The position numbers and the translations under genes are program-made. Below the pieces are notes generated by a model. That model was not told the DNA's origin and searched no databases. It saw only the letters and a program-made list of their open reading frames with translations. Below, piece after piece: positions 52,470-60,872 of a stretch of DNA of 64,000 nucleotides. Within the stretch, counting starts at the first letter, position 1, and every line of letters starts with the position of its first letter. The DNA is from Spirochaetota bacterium (lineage in GTDB: Bacteria; Spirochaetota; UBA4802; UBA5550): NCBI GenBank assembly GCA_025457915.1, contig JALOTL010000006.1, forward strand, positions 124,001-188,000, read 5' to 3'.

Positions 52470-53015
52470 ATGGCGCGACATGTTAAAGACGACTTGAATG
52501 TGAAAAGCATCAGCTGGATCGATGAAGCGGAAATATACGCCCTCATCCCGGGTTATGAAAACAAAAAACCCGCCAGAAAAATCAAGTGCCTCAACAGGGC
52601 CAAAACGAACTGCTTCTTTTCACGCGGAATAAAAAAAGAACTTATAGATTTCATTTACAGGGGCGTGGTAAAACTCGGATTGAAGGACAGAAAGCTGATA
52701 TTCACCCGGGGGTCAGTCAAGGTAAGGGGAAGAGAGGTCAACCACGCCATAGGGCTGCTTGAACTGGACTGGGACGTCGGAACATCCGTCAAGATACCGC
52801 GGCTGCTCAACTATGAAAAAAAAATTAAACTCCTGATAAACGGTGAAACCCGCGGCCTCAGGCTGATGGAAATCATAGTCCTCAGCTGCCTGTTAAAGAT
52901 GGCGCTCCCAGGCAAAAACGGCGGCTGGTATACAGCCATGTCTGCTACAATCATCGCCCTGGGATGGGGGAGCCTTGACGGTGAACCGGCCGAGGTGTTG
53001 CAGCAGAAAGACTAA
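52470..53015 (+). CDS. Hypothetical basic protein
   Basis: 181 residues from ATG 52470; upstream in-frame codons overlap the acyltransferase gene and are not convincing. Unrecognised. Seen: a Lys/Arg-rich first half ('KKPARKIKCLNRAKTNCFFS'), a middle with strands ('GLLELDWDVGTSVKIPRLLN'), and a hydrophobic C-terminal helix pair ('LMEIIVLSCLLKMALPG', 'WYTAMSATIIALGWGSLDGE'). No nucleotide or DNA-binding motif is evident. It may be co-transcribed with the acyltransferase gene. Confidence 0.6.
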   Translation: MARHVKDDLNVKSISWIDEAEIYALIPGYENKKPARKIKCLNRAKTNCFFSRGIKKELIDFIYRGVVKLGLKDRKLIFTRGSVKVRGREVNHAIGLLELDWDVGTSVKIPRLLNYEKKIKLLINGETRGLRLMEIIVLSCLLKMALPGKNGGWYTAMSATIIALGWGSLDGEPAEVLQQKD

Positions 53016-53054
53016 AACCGTGCAAAAAAACCGAAGGATTTTACCGGGAAACGG

Positions 53055-53585
53055 TCAACAGGGATTCGATTCAGCAAGCTCACGGATCCTTTCCAGTATT
53101 ACTCCCGGCAGCGAATCCCTGTTATCCAGCGTTACTTCAATAACATCCATGTCTCTCCGTGCCTTGACTTCCCGGATGAAATCAGGTCCTCCGAGTGCGA
53201 TCGTACCGACTACTATGCATTCCGAATCGAGCGCTGACAAAGCCGCCTGCCGGAAATTTTCCGAAAAGCATTCCATCCTGCCGATCTCGTAGAGAATGAT
53301 CACGAACCCCTTGTCAGGCGATATGGACGACACGGCGATTGAGTCGATATTTTCCATGATGACCCCGTATCTTCGTATCCTGAATGCGGATTCAGCGTCC
53401 CTGCGGGCAAGGTATCCGGAACGGCCGTCAATGCTCCTCATGATGAACCCGGTCCTTCCCCCCTCGGCCCTCTCCTCCTCGGTATAGAATCCCTTGCATG
53501 GAACCGCAAGCCCGGCGATCACCTTTTTTATGACAGTTGTTTTTCCGGTTGAAGGGGCTCCCGTAATAAAAATGTTTTTATTCAT
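53055..53585 (-). CDS. THEP1-family nucleoside-triphosphatase
   Basis: 176 residues. The P-loop 'IFITGAPSTGKTTVIKKVI' opens the protein; 'CKGFYTEEERAEGGRTGFIM' and 'VIILYEIGRMECFSENF' (Walker B-like, with E-I-G-x-M-E) are typical of the NTPase_1/THEP1 family. These enzymes hydrolyse NTPs slowly; biological role is unclear, though RNA or DNA metabolism has been proposed. It ends 40 bases beyond the convergent hypothetical gene, with a DUF2905 gene upstream on its own strand. Confidence 0.92.
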   Translation of the reverse strand: MNKNIFITGAPSTGKTTVIKKVIAGLAVPCKGFYTEEERAEGGRTGFIMRSIDGRSGYLARRDAESAFRIRRYGVIMENIDSIAVSSISPDKGFVIILYEIGRMECFSENFRQAALSALDSECIVVGTIALGGPDFIREVKARRDMDVIEVTLDNRDSLPGVILERIRELAESNPC

Positions 53586-53597
53586 GAAGACTGCCGA

Positions 53598-53828
53598 TCA
53601 CCTGAAACGGTTAAAAAAATACAGGGCAAGGCTGAGGATAATGCTGATTATTATGCCTGTCGTCACGGGGAAATAGAAGCTGAATCGCTCCTTTTCAATT
53701 GATATATCGCCCGGAAGCCGGCCGAAATTTCTTAAAAAAGGAATCTCATCCCTGAAGTATATCGCAGCGCCGAGCGCAGCGATTAATAATCCGGCAATTA
53801 TTAGCGTTTTTCCCGGTGATGATTCCAT
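53598..53828 (-). CDS. DUF2905 small membrane protein
   Basis: 76 residues with two helices ('TLIIAGLLIAALGAAIYF' and 'VTTGIIISIILSLALYFF') joined by 'NFGRLPGDISIEKERFSFYF', the DUF2905 signature. Function unknown. It is widespread and often near ruvB or queA; here its neighbour 12 bases downstream is the THEP1 gene, and both are probably co-transcribed. Confidence 0.92.
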   Translation of the reverse strand: MESSPGKTLIIAGLLIAALGAAIYFRDEIPFLRNFGRLPGDISIEKERFSFYFPVTTGIIISIILSLALYFFNRFR

Positions 53829-53852
53829 TTCTGCCGTTCCGCTCCGGTCAGT

Positions 53853-54356
53853 CTATTTTACAGGAAAAAACGTGACGACTTCGGGTGTGCCGTCCTTCAC
53901 GACGATCCTAACTGACTTCAGGGTCTGTCTTCCGCCGCCCTTCCCGGCCCTGCCCCCCATGTAACCGATTATTTTACCGGTTTTATAAGTATAAGCGGTC
54001 CTTCCGCCCCTGGAACTGCCGTTAATCCCGCCGGATTTTATTTCAGACCAGGTCCTGTCCATAAGATCTATTATTTCAGGTTTGCCAATGCTGAACACGC
54101 CGTGTTTTTTTCGCTTTTCGATATTGACACTATGTCTCATTATATGCTCCAGCCTTGTGATCCCTTTGGGATCCCTCCCTTTTATAACAAGGCCGCCCCT
54201 TGTCTTCCATGAATCTCCGCCGGTTTTAATCAGGCGGCCGCTCTTTTCAAGGGATGCAATCTCATCCCCGCTTATAAAAACCTGTCCGGTGAATCCTGCG
54301 GCTGCTGAAAAAAACAGCATCGTTATTGAAATCAAAGTCAATATTACATTTTTCAT
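53853..54356 (-). CDS. Secreted EndoU/BECR-like putative RNase
   Basis: 167 residues from ATG 54356 (GGAG six bases upstream) with a signal peptide ('VILTLISITMLFFSAAAG'). The mature part reads 'TRLEHIMRHSVNIEKRKKHG' and 'VFSIGKPEIIDLMDRTW', and ends 'VRIVVKDGTPEVVTFFPVK'. Two His, a W in the central helix and a C-terminal strand ending in T-x-F-P resemble bacterial EndoU-like (BECR fold) nucleases, whose last motif is T-A-Y-P. The match is by pattern only. No toxin-delivery module or obvious immunity gene adjoins it. Confidence 0.55.
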   Translation of the reverse strand: MKNVILTLISITMLFFSAAAGFTGQVFISGDEIASLEKSGRLIKTGGDSWKTRGGLVIKGRDPKGITRLEHIMRHSVNIEKRKKHGVFSIGKPEIIDLMDRTWSEIKSGGINGSSRGGRTAYTYKTGKIIGYMGGRAGKGGGRQTLKSVRIVVKDGTPEVVTFFPVK

Positions 54357-54433
54357 ATTCAGCTCCGTCAATCGTTGATGAAAATAAGAATATTATATAA
54401 TAAGCGCAACAAGCTTTCCGTTCAATCGATTTT

Positions 54434-55891
54434 TCAGACGCCTGAATCACTGGTCCCGGAAATTTTTTTCCAGATAAAGTAAACAGGAACTCCGGTAATA
54501 ACGATCAAAAGGCCGGGCCAGGTGTATTTCGGCTTGAAAATCAGCAGATTGACCGATATGAAAAGAGCAGCGATTATGTAAACCGCGGGCAGAACCGGAT
54601 ATCCGAACGCCCTGTAGGGTCTTTCCGCATTCGGCTTTTTTTTCCTGAGGATGAATATGCCGGCTACCGTAAGCATGTAAAAAATCAGCACTGAAAAAAT
54701 CACGTAGTCAAGCAGATCTCCGTAAGTGCCGGTAAGGCAGAGGATGCCGGACCATGCGGCCTGAATAAAAAGGGCGAACCCCGGAACGTTTTTACTGTTA
54801 AGATTCCCGGCCTTTTCAAAAAAATAACCGTCCCGCGCCATGGCGTAGTATACCCTCGCGCCGGAAATTATGAGCCCGTTGTTGCATCCGAAGGTGGAGA
54901 CCATAATTACAGCTGCCATGAAAAAAGATCCGGCGTTCCCAACCGCATGGGAAACTGCCGCGACAGCAACCCTGTCGTCCGCGGCGAACTGGATCCCCCT
55001 GCCGAATGCATCCGGCGCATCCGGTGATCCGGCCACGGGAAGCATGACGATATATGCAAAATTCACGGCTATATAAATAAGGGACACGAGACCGGTGCCC
55101 ACTGCCAGGCTCAAGGGGATATTCCTCTGCGGATTAACCACCTCGCCCGCTGTAAATGTAATGTTGTTCCACGCGTCGCTTGAAAAAAGGGAGCCCACCA
55201 TTGAAACGCAGATCGCCGCAAAAACAGACAGCCCGGCAAGCCATGCGGTATCTGAGGTAAAGAAGCCTGATGATACCGAAGGCGGCCTTTCCCAGAATCC
55301 CGATAGATTTGATTCTACAGCCGAAGGGTTCCATCCAAGGACGAATCCCACGGCAATCAGGATAACCAGGGCCGCGACTTTTATAATAGTAAATCCGTCC
55401 TGAAAAAGTTTGCCCGCATGTATGCCTTTTGAATTTATATAGGTCAGCAGTATTATGGTAAATATGGCTGTCAGATGCGAGCCCTTAAGGCCGAAGCCTG
55501 AAAAAACGGCGATGACATTTTTTTCTCCGAGGGCCGGCAGGAAAACCGAGGCGAATTTGGCGAACGCCACCGCCACAGCGGATATGGTACCGGTCTGGAT
55601 CACGAAAAAAAGCGTCCATCCGTACAGGAAACCGACCAGCGGGTTATAGGCCTCCCTGAGGTATATATACTGCCCGCCGGCTCCGGGCATCATTGCCGCC
55701 AGTTCCCCGTAGCTGAGGGCCCCTATGCAGGTTACAGCACCGGTGATCATCCAGACCAGCATCAGGTATCCGGCCGAGCCCATGTTCCTTGCGATGTCGG
55801 CGCTGACAATGAAAATGCCGGAACCGATCATGGACCCGACAATGAGCATGGTTGAATCAAGAAAACCGAGTTCCCTTTTAAATTCCTTCAT
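54434..55891 (-). CDS. Amino acid permease (APC superfamily, LAT-like)
   Basis: 485 residues from ATG 55891; the longer frame from 55951 is untypical. Twelve helices. 'LDSTMLIVGSMIGSGIFIVS' is the G-S-G-I-F substrate-binding bend in helix 1, and 'MMPGAGGQYIYLREAYNPLV' and 'FGCNNGLIISGARVYYAMAR' are typical of the LAT/YkbA branch that exchanges neutral amino acids. It reads away from the MORN gene. Substrate is not known. Confidence 0.92.
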   Translation of the reverse strand: MKEFKRELGFLDSTMLIVGSMIGSGIFIVSADIARNMGSAGYLMLVWMITGAVTCIGALSYGELAAMMPGAGGQYIYLREAYNPLVGFLYGWTLFFVIQTGTISAVAVAFAKFASVFLPALGEKNVIAVFSGFGLKGSHLTAIFTIILLTYINSKGIHAGKLFQDGFTIIKVAALVILIAVGFVLGWNPSAVESNLSGFWERPPSVSSGFFTSDTAWLAGLSVFAAICVSMVGSLFSSDAWNNITFTAGEVVNPQRNIPLSLAVGTGLVSLIYIAVNFAYIVMLPVAGSPDAPDAFGRGIQFAADDRVAVAAVSHAVGNAGSFFMAAVIMVSTFGCNNGLIISGARVYYAMARDGYFFEKAGNLNSKNVPGFALFIQAAWSGILCLTGTYGDLLDYVIFSVLIFYMLTVAGIFILRKKKPNAERPYRAFGYPVLPAVYIIAALFISVNLLIFKPKYTWPGLLIVITGVPVYFIWKKISGTSDSGV

Positions 55892-56129
55892 ATTGATATC
55901 CAAAATATAAATCGCCTGTCTATAGTGGTCACAGTGCGTCAACTTAATCAATTATTTTTAATACTGCATCAATACATATGATAGTGTTGAAAATAATGTC
56001 AAAAAACCTCTTTTCATAAGACGTTGTAATCAAAACCATGAGATGGCACCTGATTATTAATTTTTTTATAAATTTATCGAATAAATCTATAAAAAAGCTA
56101 CTTGATCCGAGTTTCCAAATATTGGACAA

Positions 56130-56157
56130 TTGACAGGAAAATATGCTCCATTATTAC
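56130..56157 (+). promoter_or_regulatory. Sigma-70-like promoter of the MORN gene
   Basis: TTGACA at 56130-56135 and TATTAC at 56152-56157 are separated by 16 bases. The start codon is about 100 bases downstream, leaving a leader that includes the tandem repeat at 56190-56235. Confidence 0.45.
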
Positions 56158-56189
56158 GAATAGCATTTGGCAAGCCACACGAAAAAAAT

Positions 56190-56235
56190 GGATTGAAAAA
56201 AATAACATCCGGATTGAAAAAATAACATCTGGATT
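56190..56235 (+). repeat. Imperfect 20/21-base tandem repeat in the MORN gene leader
   Basis: GGATTGAAAAAAATAACATCC (56190-56210, 21 bases) is followed by a 20-base copy (56211-56230) with one A fewer and one change, and by GGATT of a third start. It lies in the leader, 25 bases before the ATG. Confidence 0.8.
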
Positions 56236-56259
56236 ATTATAAAAAAATGAGAGGTATTT

Positions 56260-57180
56260 ATGAAAAAGATTCCTGCTTTAACGATTCTTTTGTCATTGAT
56301 TTTTGTTCAAAATGCATACTCTCAACAGTGCCTCAAGGGTGACTGCAAAAACGGCGTCGGGACCATGACATGGACTTCCGGCGACAAATATGAAGGACAG
56401 TTTAAAAACGGAAACATGGAAGGCAAGGGAGTTATGACCTATAAAAGCGGTATAATTTATAAAGGTCTGTGGCTGAAAGGCAACATGAAGGGTAACGGCA
56501 CGATGACCTGGCCAAACGGAGACAGGTACGAAGGAACTTTTCTTAATAATAAAATGAGCACTTACGGCACTATGACATACGCCAACGGCACAAAGTATAC
56601 CGGAATGTGGACCAACGGCTTGATTGATAAAATGGGCACCATGACATGGAAAAACGGAGACAAGTACGAAGGGATTTTCAAGAACGGTAAGCGCGATGGA
56701 AAAGGCACCATGACATGGAAGTCCGGCGATAAATACAACGGCCAGTGGAAAAATGATCAGATGGACGGCGAAGGCACGATGACATATGCCGGCAAAAAAG
56801 CCGTCAAGGGGAAATGGAAAAACGGAAAACTCATTGAGGAGGCCAAATCTGCGTCCGATGTTCCGGAACCAAATGGTTCATACGGATTGTTTTGCCTACT
56901 GAATCCCGGTGACTCCAGATATGCCGAAAACCCAAGATGGATTTTCGACTTTGCAACCGGCGGCAAAGGCACGTACAAAAATTTTGGCGGAGAAACCCAG
57001 CTCACAGGAAAAATATCCTGGAAGCTTGATGGAAAAGTACTTACCCTAACACTTATAGGAATGGAAGGCGGCCCGCAGAAATATACATATGACGCCAGCA
57101 AAAAGTGGTTTGCCGAAAATCCAAGGCCTTACGGTCCATCCAACAAGGTCATGACAGTCTGCATAATCAAGAAAAGATAG
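56260..57180 (+). CDS. Secreted MORN-repeat protein with C-terminal beta domain
   Basis: 306 residues. Signal peptide ('IPALTILLSLIFVQNAYSQ') then 'CLKGDCKNGVGTMTW'. About eight MORN repeats fill residues 25-195 in the form GxGTMTWxxGDKYEGxFKNG. Residues about 205-306 are a separate beta-rich module ('NPRWIFDFATGGKGTYKNFG', 'GKISWKLDGKVLTLTLIGME') that I do not recognise; it could be lipocalin-like. MORN repeats bind lipids or proteins. A smaller paralogue with the same Cys-pair cap is at 46099-46356. A perfect hairpin follows the stop. Confidence 0.9.
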   Translation: MKKIPALTILLSLIFVQNAYSQQCLKGDCKNGVGTMTWTSGDKYEGQFKNGNMEGKGVMTYKSGIIYKGLWLKGNMKGNGTMTWPNGDRYEGTFLNNKMSTYGTMTYANGTKYTGMWTNGLIDKMGTMTWKNGDKYEGIFKNGKRDGKGTMTWKSGDKYNGQWKNDQMDGEGTMTYAGKKAVKGKWKNGKLIEEAKSASDVPEPNGSYGLFCLLNPGDSRYAENPRWIFDFATGGKGTYKNFGGETQLTGKISWKLDGKVLTLTLIGMEGGPQKYTYDASKKWFAENPRPYGPSNKVMTVCIIKKR

Positions 57181-57200
57181 ACTAAATTAACGCAAGGCAT

Positions 57201-57226
57201 ACGGACGGGATAAACTTCCCGTCCGT
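57201..57226 (+). terminator. Perfect 10-bp hairpin between MORN and membrane-protein genes
   Basis: ACGGACGGGA and TCCCGTCCGT pair perfectly around TAAACT. No T-run follows, so it may only partly terminate, protect the MORN transcript's 3' end, or act on the leader of the next gene, whose ATG is 15 bases on. Confidence 0.55.
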
Positions 57227-57240
57227 AACAAATAAATTTA

Positions 57241-58320
57241 ATGAACTACAAAATCATCTCCCCGGAAAGCGAAGGCGTCATCCTGAAAAAAACCGCTTTT
57301 TCATCGATATTTTTCTGGCTGATCCTGTCGATAGGCCTGTTTTCTTTGCTCCCTTCCCTGCCTGTATTGTTTTCGGAAAATCCCGGCGCAGGCTTCGGCT
57401 TTCTCGGGTTCGGACTGGTCTTCATATCCGGGTCCCTCATCCTTAAAGGTGCGTCCCGGTTATTTCCAGAAAAAATCACTTTCGACAATAATTCAAACCG
57501 CATGATACTGTCAGGGAAAAAGAAAAGCGCTTATATCGGTTACGGCGATATCGAGGGCTTCCGTCTTTACCGCTTCCCGAGGGGCGGTTCCTTTATATAC
57601 CTGAAAAAAAAAGACGGGGCACCGTTCGATCTCATCCGGTGCGGGACCGGCGGAACAAAAAAACCCGATGAGACCATCAGGCTGCTGGAAAGTAAAACAA
57701 CCTTCGATTCCGGTAAAGCGCGTCCTGAATGCGCCATGCCCGAATGGGCGTCGATGGCAGACAATGCAGGGAGGACCGTTTTCAGCTGGAACGAGAGGAT
57801 TTCCATCATCCAGTTCATTTCGATATTCTTCATGTTCGCGGGTTTCGGATTATCCATTTACGGCCTGTCGGACAACCAGTTCATCAAATACGCCGTATCC
57901 GCCGCTTTCACCGTAGTCGGCTGTCTGTACGTACTTTATCACCTTGCTGAAAAAACCATTTTCCGCCTTAATGTCCTGGTGGTCGGTGTAAAAGATGTGC
58001 AGTACGGTTCGGCCCGCAATCTCGATTCATTTAACAAATACGGAATGAGAATAAAAAAGACCATTAATATATATGAAATCAAAACGACTTGGTACTCCAT
58101 GGACCAGGTCGCGGGTAATTTCCCGAATATACTGATAATGGATGATAAGGCAATTCATCTGCTGGATGACATAAGAACCAGGAATTATTCCGTACAGGAT
58201 ATAAAAAAAATGCTTAAAGAGTATTACGGCCTGTTTAAAATTCCGGTGGCGAACCGTGACTTGACAGACCTTGTCAATCTTGAACAGGCAATTCACGCGG
58301 CAATTGAAGAAAAAAGATGA
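57241..58320 (+). CDS. Membrane protein of unknown function
   Basis: 359 residues. Four likely helices: 20-40 ('SSIFFWLILSIGLFSLLPSL'), 50-67 ('GFGFLGFGLVFISGSLILK'), about 190-208 ('IIQFISIFFMFAGFGLSIYG') and 218-235. The soluble parts have PH-like strands ('NRMILSGKKKSAYIGYGDIE', 'GFRLYRFPRGGSFIYLKKKD'). No catalytic motif is seen and I do not recognise the family. The ATG lies 15 bases after the hairpin at 57201-57226, with no strong ribosome site. Confidence 0.7.
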   Translation: MNYKIISPESEGVILKKTAFSSIFFWLILSIGLFSLLPSLPVLFSENPGAGFGFLGFGLVFISGSLILKGASRLFPEKITFDNNSNRMILSGKKKSAYIGYGDIEGFRLYRFPRGGSFIYLKKKDGAPFDLIRCGTGGTKKPDETIRLLESKTTFDSGKARPECAMPEWASMADNAGRTVFSWNERISIIQFISIFFMFAGFGLSIYGLSDNQFIKYAVSAAFTVVGCLYVLYHLAEKTIFRLNVLVVGVKDVQYGSARNLDSFNKYGMRIKKTINIYEIKTTWYSMDQVAGNFPNILIMDDKAIHLLDDIRTRNYSVQDIKKMLKEYYGLFKIPVANRDLTDLVNLEQAIHAAIEEKR

Positions 58321-58350
58321 ACCTGACCCTGAATCAAAGCATTAGAAATT

Positions 58351-59310
58351 TCATGAGCCGAAGCTGAATGTATATATGGCCGAAACGGTAAGCCCGTAAA
58401 AGTGGTCGAACCTCCCGCCGATCTTCTCGTATGACTGGTCATTTACTTTCTGATAATACCTGAGAAGCTGGTACCTGAAACCCGAGGCAATAGTTACGCC
58501 GATGTCGGAAAAACTATAAGCAAGCCCGGTCGAAAAAGTACCGCCGCATGTTAAATATTTACCATGAATAACTTTGAAAAAATCAAGTGCAACTATCGGG
58601 GTTTTGTTTTCCATAAATGCGACCTCCCATGAATGAGGGAATCTATCCCTGCCCCACATTATAATGCCTGATACCGACAACTGAAGATATAATGATTCCC
58701 ACAGGTTAATATTGAATGATACCCCGAGACCCGGACCTGAGTTTTTATTCAATTTCTTTCTTTTGTCGACGGCAAATTTAGCCTTGCCGGGATCACCGGA
58801 AAGCCAGGTATGTTCCGTTTCTTTATAGGAATATCCCTGGTATTTGAATCCCCCGAAAATTGCAAAAAAACTTGTTATCTGAATTCCAAGTGAAGTATCC
58901 AGGTCCCATTTGGTTATTTCTCGTTTAAAAGTCCTGGGCATTATATATAATTCCAAATTTGGTAAATAAACAAACTTCCTCATAAAACCTTCAGACTTCA
59001 TGAATGTTTTACCATACATGAAGACCGCGGAGAGTTTTATCTTATCGAAGAATTTAAACCCCAGGGCGGGGCCGAACAGGGACATGTCATGCTTCGGCTT
59101 GAACTCTTTAATTATAAAATCATCAAATCGGATATTGCCGTTGTTGGTATTATAAGTTATCCGCCTGGTATACCCGTCTTTCCACGCGGGATCCCAGTGA
59201 TTGTACCAGTAATTGCCGCCTATCGAAACGTCCAGTACGGATGTTTGTGCGGGGCTTTTCAACCCGGCAACCATGCAGATCAAAAAAACAACAAGAATCA
59301 CTCTTTGCAT
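58351..59310 (-). CDS. Probable outer-membrane beta-barrel protein
   Basis: 319 residues with a signal peptide ('MQRVILVVFLICMVAGLKS' then 'PAQ'). The mature protein has alternating amphipathic strands rich in aromatic residues ('GGNYWYNHWDPAWKDGY', 'FFAIFGGFKYQGYSYKETEH', 'LYLQLSVSGIIMWGRDRF') and ends '...LTVSAIYTFSFGS' with Phe near the terminus. This is the composition of a small outer-membrane barrel. Family unknown. It lies 95 bases downstream of the sterol-reductase-like gene on the same strand. Confidence 0.7.
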   Translation of the reverse strand: MQRVILVVFLICMVAGLKSPAQTSVLDVSIGGNYWYNHWDPAWKDGYTRRITYNTNNGNIRFDDFIIKEFKPKHDMSLFGPALGFKFFDKIKLSAVFMYGKTFMKSEGFMRKFVYLPNLELYIMPRTFKREITKWDLDTSLGIQITSFFAIFGGFKYQGYSYKETEHTWLSGDPGKAKFAVDKRKKLNKNSGPGLGVSFNINLWESLYLQLSVSGIIMWGRDRFPHSWEVAFMENKTPIVALDFFKVIHGKYLTCGGTFSTGLAYSFSDIGVTIASGFRYQLLRYYQKVNDQSYEKIGGRFDHFYGLTVSAIYTFSFGS

Positions 59311-59405
59311 GGGGCCTCCTTTTTTTAATTACTGTTAAAGAGCCGGCCTTAAACTTTTCTTTATTAAAACATTGAATAGTCATTTTTCAAACACTTTTTA
59401 ACTTT

Positions 59406-60728
59406 TTACCATATTTTCGGTATGATTTTATACGGCACCAGCTTGCGGTATTCGTCCCAGTAAGCGCCGTATTTAACAGCGCACCTGCGGTCGTCCCTGA
59501 TTGATCTGTGCGTGAGCAATATTGTCAGAAAGGTAACATAGAAATACGGCATGAAGTTCAAAAAAAGCGCTGGAACGCTCCAGAAAAATGCAGCGAGTAT
59601 CTCGGGTATGTAATGGAAATGACGTGACAATCCCCACCAGCCTGAAGCGAGAAGAAGACTTTGCTTTTCCTCGCCGCTCTCGGTCTTATATAAAGCCTTT
59701 ATTAAAACAGGCTTCTTCCCCCATACAGTGCAATTACCGCCCGTCGCCCTCACCTTCTGCCTCTGCCTGTCGGCGAGGTAATTTACCGCGATGCTTGCCG
59801 CGCCGAGAATAAAAATAACGGACGCGAGCGGAAGGCCCAGCCTGTTTGGATGGTCGACCAGGTACAGGGTATGGGAGGTGTAGACCGAAGGAACCCATAC
59901 GAGACAGCCCCAGCAGATATAGAAGCCGGCCCTGTCATGCATGATGTCCATGGAGCTCATGTATCCCGGCTCCCATATGAAAAACTTCGTAACGTAGATG
60001 ATCTGCAGAGCCACAGCGACGATCATTGAATCCGAGATGCCGTACAGCTCGTTCTGCTTGGCCGCGAATGAAATGATCAGCAGGGGCCAGCCCATCAGCC
60101 CGAAGCGGCAGTTCGTGAACATCTTGACGTCCCAGCCGAATATTCCCGGGTAAAGCTCCGTGCCCCAGTAATAGTCGAAAATGAAATTCCCGGAAAGTCC
60201 ACTGTCCGTGGATGACGGGGCATACCTTCCCTTCAGGTAAAGCACAAGGCAGAATGCCAGGCTTGCGAAGTTCAGCGCGCCGAGCAATTCGTCGAAGCGG
60301 TCATAAATGATTGTCGCAGGAAACAGTTTCAAAACGAATGACGCTGTAACAAAGACCAGGATAGTCACTAAATAAGCCGGCACGCCGTTGGCCCTGTATT
60401 CCGGAACGTTTCCCATGGGAGTGACCGGCCCCCTGAAAGGTCTACCGGGAAGGAACCTCATGAGCAGAAGCTCCAGGATCACGAACACCGCTATCATGGC
60501 CCATGCCCTGGCCGTGCCGAAAAAAACCGGGAGCCACACCGAAGCAAGGATTTTGAAAAGCCCGTCATTCAGTATTTCACTTCCAAGAAGAAAAAACGAC
60601 CCGTGCAGATTCACGTTCGTGTGCCATATAAGCATTACTGAAGGAGGGCATGTTATCAATAAAATCAGCGCGAGGGTCCTGCGCCAGGCGGCATCGAATT
60701 TTCGGTTAACAACATTTCCGGTTTCCAA
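59406..60728 (-). CDS. 7-dehydrocholesterol reductase homologue (ERG4/ERG24 sterol reductase family)
   Basis: 440 residues, about nine helices. Along the whole C-terminal half it follows animal DHCR7: 'SGNFIFDYYWGTELYPGIFG', 'LLIISFAAKQNELYGISDSM', 'QIIYVTKFFIWEPGY', 'MDIMHDRAGFYICWGCLVWV', 'LLLASGWWGLSRHFHYIPEI', 'LPYFYVTFLTILLTHRSIRD'-type ending and 'CAVKYGAYWDEYRKLVPYKI'. This family reduces the C7-C8 double bond (delta7) or C14-C15 of sterols with NADPH in a membrane. Bacterial members are few (known examples are from intracellular bacteria such as Coxiella). No squalene or sterol-synthesis gene is in the window, so substrate may be acquired. Confidence 0.9.
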   Translation of the reverse strand: METGNVVNRKFDAAWRRTLALILLITCPPSVMLIWHTNVNLHGSFFLLGSEILNDGLFKILASVWLPVFFGTARAWAMIAVFVILELLLMRFLPGRPFRGPVTPMGNVPEYRANGVPAYLVTILVFVTASFVLKLFPATIIYDRFDELLGALNFASLAFCLVLYLKGRYAPSSTDSGLSGNFIFDYYWGTELYPGIFGWDVKMFTNCRFGLMGWPLLIISFAAKQNELYGISDSMIVAVALQIIYVTKFFIWEPGYMSSMDIMHDRAGFYICWGCLVWVPSVYTSHTLYLVDHPNRLGLPLASVIFILGAASIAVNYLADRQRQKVRATGGNCTVWGKKPVLIKALYKTESGEEKQSLLLASGWWGLSRHFHYIPEILAAFFWSVPALFLNFMPYFYVTFLTILLTHRSIRDDRRCAVKYGAYWDEYRKLVPYKIIPKIW

Positions 60729-60872
60729 GAAGTCTCCTTGTACAATAATATTTAGTCAGTGTTTAAATTCCCGGTCGGGTCATTTATTGAATATGGCCGG
60801 AGAATGATCATCCGGCTGGGGGATTTTCAGGGTACGGAAATACGCGATCATGGCATTTAATAAAACAGCGTG

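Larger units (their letters stand above)
55892..56259. other. AT-rich divergent promoter region
   Basis: About 370 bases between the permease and MORN genes. It contains a plus-strand promoter (56130-56157) and a tandem repeat (56190-56235). A 61-codon minus-strand frame at 55944-56129 is hydrophobic but AT-driven, without ribosome site, and is not called. Confidence 0.5.

Noticed and set aside
55944-56129. 61-codon hydrophobic minus-strand frame
   Set aside because: AT-rich region, no ribosome site, and composition explained by T-rich codons.
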